This document shows positions 55,280-64,000 of a DNA stretch of 64,000 nucleotides, one piece after another. This DNA comes from DATARH01 sp963789255 (GTDB lineage Bacteria > Pseudomonadota > Alphaproteobacteria > ATCC43930 > CGMCC-115725). Under the pieces are notes generated by a model that saw nothing but the letters and a program-made list of their open reading frames with translations, was not told the origin of the DNA and ran no database searches. A program made the position numbers and the translations under genes. The stretch spans positions 2,572,849-2,636,848 of the forward strand of contig CAWBJW010000002.1 of the NCBI GenBank assembly GCA_963789255.1, read 5' to 3'. Numbering within the stretch: the stretch's first letter is position 1; every line of letters begins with the position of its first letter.

Positions 55280-57310
55280 GTGTTCACTAAAATCCTGATC
55301 GCCAATCGCGGCGAGATCGCCTGCCGGATCATCCGGACGGCGCGGCTGATGGGGATCGCGACGGTCGCGGTCTATTCCGAGGCGGATGCCGGGGCGCTCC
55401 ATGTCGCGATGGCCGACGAGGCGCGGCTGATCGGACCGCCCGCGCCGCGCCACAGCTATCTGAACATCGATCGGATCATCGCGGTGGCGCGGGCCAGCGG
55501 CGCGCAGGCGGTGCATCCCGGCTACGGCTTTCTGTCGGAAAACGCCGATTTCGCCGAGGCCTGCGCCGCTTCGGGGCTGGTCTTCATCGGCCCGCCGCCC
55601 GCGGCGATGCGGGCGATGGGGTCGAAAGCGGCGGCGAAGGCGCTGATGGCGGCGCGTGGGGTGGCGGTCGTGCCGGGCTATCACGGCGCCGATCAGGACC
55701 CGGACCGGCTCCTCGCCGAGGCCGCGCGGATCGGCTTCCCGGTCATGATCAAGGCATCGTCCGGCGGCGGCGGGCGCGGCATGCGCATCGTCGCCAGCGC
55801 CGGCGAGTTCGGCCGCGCCCTCGACGGCGCCCGGCGCGAGGCGGCAGGCGCGTTCGGCGACGATCGGATGCTGATCGAGCGCTACCTCGAGCGCCCGCGC
55901 CATATCGAGGTGCAGGTCTTCGCCGACAACCACGGCAACGCCGTGCACTTGTTCGAACGCGACTGCTCGATCCAGCGCCGCCACCAGAAGATCGTCGAGG
56001 AGGCGCCGGCGCCGGGGCTCGATCCGGCACGGCGCCAGGCGATCGGCGAGATGGCGCTCGCCGCGGTGCGCGCCTCCGGCTATGTCGGCGCCGGCACGGT
56101 CGAGTTCATCGCCGAGGACGATAGTTTCTATTTCATGGAGATGAACACGCGCCTCCAGGTCGAGCACCCGGTGACCGAGGCGGTGACCGGGATCGATCTC
56201 GTCGAATGGCAGTTCCGGGTTGCGGCCGGCGAGAAGTTGCCGCTCGGCCAGGATGAGATCGCTCTGAACGGCCACGCGATCGAGGCCCGGCTCTACGCCG
56301 AGAACCCGGCGCGCGGCTTCCTGCCGGCGGCCGGGAGGATCGACGGCCTCAATCTGCCGGAGGGCGCGGGCGTGCGGGTCGAGAGCGGGGTGCGGCCGGG
56401 CGATCCGGTCCCCCCGTTCTACGATCCGATGATCGCCAAGATCATCGCCTGGGGCGAGGACCGCGATGCCGCCCGCGCCCGCCTGGGGCGCGCGCTCGCC
56501 GACAGCGCGGTGATCGGAGTCGCGACCAATCTCGGGTTTCTCGGGCGGATCGTCGGCGATCCCGAATTCGCCGCCGGCGGGGTCGATACCGGCTTTATCG
56601 AGCGGCGGCGCGCGGCATTGCTGATGCCGGCGGGGAAGCTGCCCGATGTGGCGCTCGCCGCGGCTGTGCTCTATCGGCTGCTGGGACGTGAGGGCGGGGC
56701 AGCCGCGGCGCCGGGCGGCGAACGGTTCAGCCCGTGGGCCAGCGGCGATGGCTGGCGGCTCAACCTTGCTGCCGCGCCGCGGACCTTTCTCTTCCGCTGC
56801 GACGCCGAGGAACGGGCGGTGTCGGCCAGCCCGGCCGCCGGGGGATGGCAGCTCGGTCTTGGCGCGCGCGCCTGCCTTGCGTCCGGCGAGCGCCGGCCCG
56901 ACGGCCGCCTCGTCGTCGCGCTCGACGGCGTGCAGTGCGCCGTGCGCGTGCTCGAACAGGTTGTTGCAGAGGGGGCCGCGCTCGCCGTTTTTGCCGAGGG
57001 CGAGACTGGCGAGCTGGCGGAGATCGACCCGCTGATGCCGCCGGCCGGCGCCGATGTGACGGCGGGCCGGCTGACCGCGCCGATGCCCGGGCGGGTCGTG
57101 CAGCTCCTGGTCGCCGCCGGCGACTGGGTGCGGCGGGGCCAGCCGATTATGGTCGTTGAGGCGATGAAGATGGAGCACACGATCGCCGCGCCGCGCGACG
57201 GGGTCGTCGCGGCGGTGCATTTCGCGGCGGGCGACCTCGTCCAAGAGGGAGCGGAACTGATCGCGCTGGCTCCCTCGGAGGCGGAGCCCGTCGAGGCGGG
57301 GCCGGGCTGA
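55280..57310 (+). CDS. mccA: Methylcrotonyl-CoA carboxylase alpha subunit
   Basis: 676 residues from GTG 55280. ILIANRGEIACRIIRTARLM, IKASSGGGGRGMRI (ATP-grasp), RDCSIQRRHQKIVEEAPAPG, FYFMEMNTRLQVEHPVTEAV and the biotin site VVEAMKMEHTI near residue 633. It loads CO2 onto biotin for MccB. It is a paralogue of pccA at 36596. The start lies ten bases after the nuclease-like gene and the stop overlaps the DUF1489 start by one base (TGATG), so the three are one transcript. Confidence 0.9.
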   Translation: MFTKILIANRGEIACRIIRTARLMGIATVAVYSEADAGALHVAMADEARLIGPPAPRHSYLNIDRIIAVARASGAQAVHPGYGFLSENADFAEACAASGLVFIGPPPAAMRAMGSKAAAKALMAARGVAVVPGYHGADQDPDRLLAEAARIGFPVMIKASSGGGGRGMRIVASAGEFGRALDGARREAAGAFGDDRMLIERYLERPRHIEVQVFADNHGNAVHLFERDCSIQRRHQKIVEEAPAPGLDPARRQAIGEMALAAVRASGYVGAGTVEFIAEDDSFYFMEMNTRLQVEHPVTEAVTGIDLVEWQFRVAAGEKLPLGQDEIALNGHAIEARLYAENPARGFLPAAGRIDGLNLPEGAGVRVESGVRPGDPVPPFYDPMIAKIIAWGEDRDAARARLGRALADSAVIGVATNLGFLGRIVGDPEFAAGGVDTGFIERRRAALLMPAGKLPDVALAAAVLYRLLGREGGAAAAPGGERFSPWASGDGWRLNLAAAPRTFLFRCDAEERAVSASPAAGGWQLGLGARACLASGERRPDGRLVVALDGVQCAVRVLEQVVAEGAALAVFAEGETGELAEIDPLMPPAGADVTAGRLTAPMPGRVVQLLVAAGDWVRRGQPIMVVEAMKMEHTIAAPRDGVVAAVHFAAGDLVQEGAELIALAPSEAEPVEAGPG

Positions 57311-57759
57311 TGCCCGATGATCCGCTCGTCGCTGCCGGGCCGCTGCACCTATTGAAGATGGCGGTCGGCATCGCCTCGCTCGACGAACTGCGCCGGGTGC
57401 GCTCTGCCCGCATCAACGAGCATGGCGGCAGCTGGGTCTATACCCGCAACCAGCCGCGCCGGGCCGAGGCGGTGCTGGCCGGCGGCTCGATCTATTGGGT
57501 GATCCGCGGGCAGATCCGGGTGCGCCAGCGCGTCACCGGGTTCGTGAGCGAGCGCGACGACAAGGGGCGGGCCTATTGCCTGATCGCGGTCGACCCCGAG
57601 CTGGTGCCCACCGTGCGGCGGCCGTGGCGGGCATTCCAGGGCTGGCGTTATCTCGCCGCTGCGGATGCGCCGCCCGACTTGGCGGGCATGTCCGGCGCCG
57701 CGGCGCCGGACATGCCGGACAGGATGATCGCCGAGCTGCGCGCCCTCGGCCTCTGGTGA
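57310..57759 (+). CDS. DUF1489 family protein
   Basis: 149 residues. LHLLKMAVGIASLDELRRVR, TRNQPRRAEAVLAGGSIYWV, IRGQIRVRQRVTGF and FQGWRYLAAADAPPDL match DUF1489, a family found almost only in alphaproteobacteria, with no known activity. Start ATG 57310 shares a base with the mccA stop, and the gene ends the leucine-degradation transcript. It is the last protein gene before the rRNA operon. Confidence 0.83.
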   Translation: MPDDPLVAAGPLHLLKMAVGIASLDELRRVRSARINEHGGSWVYTRNQPRRAEAVLAGGSIYWVIRGQIRVRQRVTGFVSERDDKGRAYCLIAVDPELVPTVRRPWRAFQGWRYLAAADAPPDLAGMSGAAAPDMPDRMIAELRALGLW

Positions 57760-58140
57760 GGGCGGTTGCCCGGCCGAATATTTGTTCATCGCACACTGGA
57801 CAGAGCAAGAAAGCGCCACTATCTTAACAGTTCGTCCCGGCCCCTTGGGGCTGATGACGATCCGGTTCTGGCGAGAACGTGGCATCAGCCGCTCTTCGCG
57901 GTAGGGCCGGATGCGCCTTCGGGTGCCGGCGGGGATGTTGATTGACATTGTTGGGATAGGGAAGGGATGCGCGGGCGGCGGCGTGAGTGTCGCTGAACGT
58001 TCGCGCTTTAGAGGTTTGAGCGTTTGGCGGCCCTTGGTAAGCGGCCGGTTTGGCTTTTGGATCCTCGCGAGGGGGTTTGACGGCCGGGCTGGCTGATGCG
58101 ACCGATCTCTTCATGGAGCCATGGGGGATTGGTCGGGGAT
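57760..58140. other. rRNA operon leader
   Basis: 381 bases between the DUF1489 stop and the 16S start. It holds the promoter candidate at 57797-57825 and, closer in, a TTGACA at 57942-57947 without a clear -10 partner. No protein gene is supported, although several frames are open. I did not find a clear boxA antitermination sequence. Confidence 0.6.
57797..57825 (+). promoter_or_regulatory. Candidate rRNA operon promoter
   Basis: TGGACA (-35) and TATCTT (-10) are separated by exactly 17 bases, about 315 bases before the 16S start. The match to the sigma-70 consensus is moderate, and it stands in the only AT-richer part of the leader. Start site would be near 57832. Not proven. Confidence 0.35.
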
Positions 58141-59657
<1,517 letters not shown>

Positions 59658-59660
59658 GGA

Positions 59661-59930
59661 TGTCAGAGGGCAGGGATCGGGTATCAGGGATCAGAAATGG
59701 TGTCTGGCCGATCCTCCTGTGACTTTCCACAAACGCCAGGGATTGGCAGTGACACCGATCTCTGGCAGCGGCGCCGCCGCCTGCGCATCCCTTCTGCCGC
59801 GTATCAGAGGTCGGATATCAGAGATCAGAGGTCAGCAATGATCTCTGATCTGGCCTTGTCCTCCCCTGCGCCAGCGCTGCGGTCTGACCGAATTCTGATA
59901 TCTGACATCCTGATATCCGTGTTCTGGAGA
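59661..59930. repeat. 16S-tRNA spacer with ATCAG-type inverted repeat
   Basis: Two arms, 59813-59835 (starting GGATATCAGAGATCAG) and 59895-59918 (ending ACATCCTGATATCC), are imperfect reverse complements. A smaller pair AGATCAGAGGTC / GATCTCTGATC nests inside the left side. Nearer the 16S end, GGGTATCAGGGATCAGAAATGG at 59679-59700 (first 20 bases quoted in part) resembles the left arm of the second 23S intervening sequence. The spacer may thus carry a relic of the same type of element. Confidence 0.6.
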
Positions 59931-60007
59931 GGGCTAGTAGCTCAGCTGGTTAGAGCGCGCGCTTGATAAGCGTGAGGTCGGAGGTTCAAATCCTCCCTGG
60001 CCCACCA
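59931..60007 (+). tRNA. tRNA-Ile (anticodon GAT)
   Basis: Acceptor GGGCTAG pairs with CTGGCCC (one T-G pair), then A and encoded CCA. D-arm AGCTCAGCTGGTTAGAGC, anticodon loop CTTGATAAG with GAT, and T-loop GGTTCAAATCC. It is the standard first tRNA of the rRNA operon spacer. Confidence 0.97.
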
Positions 60008-60033
60008 CCGGCCTGGCGCAGCCAGGCCGACCG

Positions 60034-60060
60034 CGACAGGCGTTTGCGCAGCAAACGCCG
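60034..60060. repeat. Hairpin repeat, copy 1 of 2
   Basis: A 27-base unit with the core GGCGTTTGCGCAGCAAACGC, itself a perfect hairpin (GGCGTTTGC and GCAAACGCC arms), is found again without change at 60340-60366. It lies between the two tRNA genes. Confidence 0.85.
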
Positions 60061-60214
60061 GGAGCGGGCCGGCGCCAGCTCGGCTGAGAGGCATTGCCTG
60101 AAGCGGCACCCCGCTTTCGGCGAAACCTTGCGGTTTCGCTCAGGGCGAACCCCGGTTCGCGCGATGACGCGGCGGTGTTGCCCGGCGAACGGCGTTTCGC
60201 CGTATCGCACCACC

Positions 60215-60290
60215 GGGGGTGTAGCTCAGCTGGGAGAGCGCCTGCTTTGCAAGCAGGAGGTCATCGGTTCGATCCCGTTCACCTCCACCA
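60215..60290 (+). tRNA. tRNA-Ala (anticodon TGC)
   Basis: Acceptor GGGGGTG pairs with CACCTCC (one G-T pair), then A and encoded CCA. D-arm AGCTCAGCTGGGAGAGC, anticodon stem CCTGC-GCAGG with loop TTTGCAA (anticodon TGC), T-loop GGTTCGATCC. Second tRNA of the operon spacer. Confidence 0.97.
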
Positions 60291-60662
60291 CCGGCGAAAC
60301 CGCAGGTTTCGCCGCGGGGGGCGCGCAGGCCCGTCGCGCCGACAGGCGTTTGCGCAGCAAACGCCGAAAGGCGACGGCGAAAGACGCGGCAGCTCGGGTG
60401 CAACGCAGTTGCACCGACGCACGGATTTTGCCCCCGCAGGGTCCCTTATGGGGATGCCGGGGCGGATTGTTGACGGCAAATTGTGAATAAGCGAGTTGTG
60501 TGACCGAGGCGGGATCGGGCATTGCGCGAGCATGCCGGCGCGCGAGCGCCCCGCGGGCGGCCCTCTGGGGCGGCTTGTGGCGGATCCCGATAGTGTCTTC
60601 TGATAAGGAGAAGTTTGCCGGGCCTGGTGACAAGATGGTTCTTGCCGTTGGGTGCGGCGCAT
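60291..60662. other. tRNA-Ala to 23S spacer
   Basis: 372 bases with the second copy of the hairpin repeat (60340-60366) and several further GC-rich stems (for example GGTTTCGCCG and CGGCGAAACC near 60291-60312). No protein gene is supported. The start of the 23S lies at the right edge. Confidence 0.6.
60340..60366. repeat. Hairpin repeat, copy 2 of 2
   Basis: Identical over 27 bases to 60034-60060, same orientation, and again able to fold on itself. The two copies flank tRNA-Ala, so recombination between them would remove that tRNA. Confidence 0.85.
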
Positions 60663-61228
60663 GAAGCGCGAAATAAGGGCATCTGGTGGATGCCTTGGCA
60701 CTGAGAGGCGATGAAGGACGTGGCACGCTGCGAAAAGCCCGGGGGAGATGCGAGCGATCGTTGATCCCGGGATCTCCGAATGGGGCAACCCACTCCCCGG
60801 GGGCAACTCTTGGGGGTATCCCGAGCTCAATCCATAGGTTCGGGAGGCGAACCCGGCGAACTGAAACATCTCAGTAGCCGGAGGAAAGGACATCAACATG
60901 GGCGTTGGCGAGAGCCGGCGCCTGGAGACTCCGCTAGTAGTGGCGAGCGAACGCGGACCAGGCCAGTGGCATGGATTTTTGGTACCTGAAGCGTCTGGAA
61001 AGGCGGGCCATAGCGGGTGACAGCCCCGTAGGGGAAACCGGGATCCCTGTCCTTGAGTAGGGCGGGACACGAGCCATCCTGTCTGAACATGGGGGGACCA
61101 CCCTCCAAGCCTAAGTACTCCTCAGTGACCGATAGCGAACCAGTACCGTGAGGGAAAGGTGAAAAGCACCGCGATGAGCGGGGTGAAACAGTTCCTGAAA
61201 CCGGATGCCTACAAGCAGTCGGAGGGTC

Positions 61229-61347
61229 GGTTATCAGTAATCAGTTATCAGTAATCAGAAACGATGGCGGCGACGCCGTCGTCTGGGCGGCGCGGCGTGA
61301 GCCGGGCAGCAGCAGTTCTGATCACCGATTACTGACATCTGATAACC
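61229..61347 (+). other. 23S intervening sequence 1 (helix 25 position)
   Basis: 119 bases between ACAAGCAGTCGGAG and GACGGCGTACCTTTTGTATA, where E. coli has the short helix 25. The 30-base arms at 61229-61258 (starting GGTTATCAGTAATCAG) and 61318-61347 (ending GACATCTGATAACC) are imperfect reverse complements, making a long stem of the kind cut by RNase III. The loop holds a further GC-rich fold. It encodes no protein. Confidence 0.8.
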
Positions 61348-61848
61348 GGCCTGACGGCGTACCTTTTGTATAATGGGTCAGCGAGTTGGTCTTACTAGCG
61401 AGCTTAAGCCGGTAGGTGGAGGCGCAGCGAAAGCGAGTCCGAAATGGGCGTCTTAGTTAGTGGGATCAGACCCGAAACCGGGTGATCTAGCCATGGGCAG
61501 GTTGAAGGTGCGGTAACACGCACTGGAGGACCGAACCCACTACTGTTGCAAAAGTAGGGGATGACTTGTGGTTAGGGGTGAAAGGCCAATCAAACCCGGA
61601 AATAGCTGGTTCTCCGCGAAATCTATTGAGGTAGAGCGTCGACTATTACCGCCGGGGGTAGAGCACTGGATGGGCTAGGGGGGCGCGAGCCTTACCAAAC
61701 CTAACCAAACTCCGAATACCGGCGAGTAGAGGTCGGCAGCCAGACGGCGGGTGCTAAGGTCCGTCGTCGAGAGGGAAACAGCCCAGACCGCCAGCTAAGG
61801 TCCCCAAGTCGTGGCTAAGTGGGAAAGGATGTGGGACGGCCAAGACAA

Positions 61849-61906
<58 letters not shown>

Positions 61907-61969
61907 TAGTTCAGCTGTCCTGCGCCGAAAATGTATCGGGGCTGAAGCCACGCACCGAAGCTGCGGGTG

Positions 61970-62401
61970 TTCAGAAGGCAGGAATCAGGGATCAGGTATC
62001 AGAAATGAGTGAGTGGGTGCGGAGGTTCGAGGATCTCGGAGTGTTCCGGCGGGCGTACGCGTTGTCGCTGGAAGTGCATCGAGCGAGCCTCGAGTTTCCG
62101 CGGATCGAGCAGTTTGCGCTCGCCGATCAGGTGCGGCGCGCGTCGAAATCGATCTGCGCCAATATCGCCGAGGGGTTTGGCAAGCAGCGTCAGTCGCGCG
62201 TCGCGTTTCATCGCTTCCTGATGATGGCGACCGGCCCGGCCGACGAGATGCAGGTTTGGTCTCTCTATTGCCGCGATCTGGGCTACATCGACAAGGATGT
62301 AGCGGAGCGCTGGCAGGGCGAGTATCGCGAGATTGCCCGCATGTTGCAGGGCTTATCCCGCGCCAGTTCTGATCCCTGATTCCTGATTCCTGTCTTCTGA
62401 A
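61970..62401 (+). other. 23S intervening sequence 2 (helix 45 position)
   Basis: 432 bases between GAAGCTGCGGGTG and GCGGTAGCGGAGCGTTC, the helix-45 site. The arms at 61970-62004 (starting TTCAGAAGGCAGGAATCAGG) and 62367-62401 (ending CCTGTCTTCTGAA) pair over 35 bases with few mismatches. Between them is the gene for a four-helix-bundle protein. This is the classic site and make-up of 23S intervening sequences known from Leptospira, Coxiella and others. Confidence 0.88.
62005..62379 (+). CDS. 23S rRNA intervening-sequence protein (four-helix bundle)
   Basis: 124 residues from ATG 62005 inside the intervening sequence; the stop falls in the right arm. FEDLGVFRRAYALSLEVHRA, QFALADQVRRASKSICANIA, EGFGKQRQSRVAFHRFLMMA and EMQVWSLYCRDLGYID match the S23 four-helix-bundle family. 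Members are small basic proteins, thought to bind nucleic acid, often carried in 23S genes; whether they help insertion or rRNA handling is unknown. There is no ribosome site upstream, only the hairpin arm, so expression from the rRNA transcript would be poor. Confidence 0.88.
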   Translation: MSEWVRRFEDLGVFRRAYALSLEVHRASLEFPRIEQFALADQVRRASKSICANIAEGFGKQRQSRVAFHRFLMMATGPADEMQVWSLYCRDLGYIDKDVAERWQGEYREIARMLQGLSRASSDP

Positions 62402-62982
62402 CGCGGTAGCGGAGCGTTCCGTAGGCCGGCGAAGGCGTCCCGCGAGGGGTGCTGGAGGTATCGGAAGTGCGAATGCTGACATGAGTAGCGTCAATGCGGG
62501 TGAGAACCCCGCACGCCGAAAGTCCAAGGGTTCCTGCGCAAGGTCAATCCGCGCAGGGTTAGCCGGTCCCCTAAGGCGAGGGCGAAGGCCGTAGCCGATG
62601 GGAATGGGGTTAATATTCCCCAGCCTGCCGGGGCGCGACGAAGCGCGGAGGCAAGTCATCCCTTATCGGATTGGGGTGGCGGCCGAAGGGCTTCCAGGAA
62701 ACAGCGCCGGCGAATAAGACCGTACCCGAAACCGACACTGGTGGACTGGTAGAGCATACCGAGGCGTTTGAGAGAACGGTGTTGAAGGAACTCGGCAAAA
62801 TGCCCCCGTAACTTCGGGAGAAGGGGGCCCTGTCCTGGCGCAAGCCGGGGCGGGGGGCACAGAAGAGGGGGTGGCGACTGTTTACTAAAAACACAGGGCT
62901 CTGCGAAGTCGCAAGACGACGTATAGGGTCTGACGCCTGCCCGGTGCCGGAAGGTTAAGAGGAGGGGTGCAAGCTCTGAATT

Positions 62983-63073
<91 letters not shown>

Positions 63074-63329
63074 CGACTTCCCCGCTGTCTCCAACACCGG
63101 CTCAGCGAAATTGAATTCTCCGTGAAGATGCGGAGTACCCGCGGTCAGACGGAAAGACCCCGTGCACCTTTACTACAGCTTTGCAGTGGTGTTAGGGATC
63201 GTATGTGTAGGATAGGCGGGAGCCGATGAAGCCCTGGCGCCAGTTGGGGGGGAGGCATCCTTGAAATACCGCCCTTACGGTCTCTGACATCTAACCGTGG
63301 CCCGTGAAGCCGGGCCCGGGACCCTGCAT

Positions 63330-63360
<31 letters not shown>

Positions 63361-63502
63361 CAAAGAGTAACGGAGGCGCGCGATGGTGGGCTCAGGCTGG
63401 TCGGAAATCAGCTGCGAGTGCAATGGCATAAGCCCGCCTGACTGCGAGAGCGACAGACTCAAGCAGAGAGGAAACTCGGCCATAGTGATCCGGTGGTCCC
63501 GC

Positions 63503-63556
<54 letters not shown>

Positions 63557-63585
63557 GACGCCCAAGAGTCCATATCGACGGCGTC

Positions 63586-63625
<40 letters not shown>

Positions 63626-63626
63626 G

Positions 63627-63670
<44 letters not shown>

Positions 63671-64000
63671 TGAGCTGGGTTTAGAACGTCGTGAGACAGT
63701 TCGGTCCCTATCTGCCGTGGGTGTTTGAGACTTGCGAGGCGCTTTCCCTAGTACGAGAGGACCGGGAGGGACGCACCTCTGGTGTACCGGTTGTGGCGCC
63801 AGCCGCACCGCCGGGTAGCTACGTGCGGACGGGATAACCGCTGAACGCATCTAAGCGGGAAACCCCCCTCAAAACCAGGTCTCGCCGAGAGCCGTGGTAG
63901 ACCACCACGTCGATAGGCCGGAGGTGGAAGCGGGGCAACCCGCGCAGCCGACCGGTACTAATCGCTCGATCGGCTTCGGCGCCCGCACCCAGCGGCAAGA

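Noticed and set aside
55202..57244. 680-residue minus-strand frame
   Set aside because: Antisense to mccA, which has all expected motifs.
57942..57970. TTGACA as main rRNA promoter
   Set aside because: No acceptable -10 hexamer at 16-18 bases; the 57797 candidate is better spaced.

Overview
The window is a high-GC chromosomal segment of an alphaproteobacterium that I cannot name to genus. The 16S rRNA at 58141-59654 is of alphaproteobacterial type. The haem gene is a glycine-dependent 5-aminolevulinate synthase, there are FNR/FixK-type boxes, and DUF1489, DUF2934 and ATP12 proteins of alphaproteobacterial type are present. Several families of palindromic intergenic repeats also fit. The rRNA operon order is 16S, tRNA-Ile, tRNA-Ala, 23S; the window stops just after the 23S and before any 5S.

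Layout. 1-4.8 kb: a haem synthase, an amidase with a coupled lipoprotein, and small secreted or membrane proteins. 4.8-7.6 kb: an apparently oxygen-responsive block, with a LTXXQ periplasmic protein, a Crp/Fnr regulator, a truncated FixL-like histidine-kinase domain protein and two small proteins, carrying two perfect TTGAT-N4-ATCAA boxes. 7.7-20.4 kb: mixed metabolism, including serine-glyoxylate aminotransferase, a D-2-hydroxyacid dehydrogenase, an amidohydrolase divergent from a Rieske oxygenase, a BisC-type molybdoenzyme and a two-gene ABC exporter. 20.8-30 kb: a glycan cluster with a phosphoheptose isomerase, a GT8-like transferase and two adjacent giant TPR-glycosyltransferases. 30.4-35.2 kb: a nitrate/sulfonate-type ABC importer operon with two substrate-binding proteins. 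36-40 kb: propionyl-CoA carboxylase. 41-45 kb: ATP12, RluA-type pseudouridine synthase, RarA, LipB and tRNA-Leu. 45.6-57.8 kb: a leucine-degradation cluster (isovaleryl-CoA dehydrogenase, a second acyl-CoA dehydrogenase, both methylcrotonyl-CoA carboxylase subunits), broken twice by AT-richer nuclease genes. 58.1-64 kb: the rRNA operon.

Two results stand out. The 23S gene carries two intervening sequences, at the helix-25 and helix-45 positions. The second encodes an S23-type four-helix-bundle protein, and the arms of both resemble an inverted repeat in the 16S-tRNA spacer. Separately, about ten otherwise well-conserved genes are interrupted by single-base indels (nearly all +1), and in each case removing the extra base restores a protein of normal family length. 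This looks more like uncorrected sequencing error than gene decay, so these genes are listed as frameshifted and described by their repaired products.
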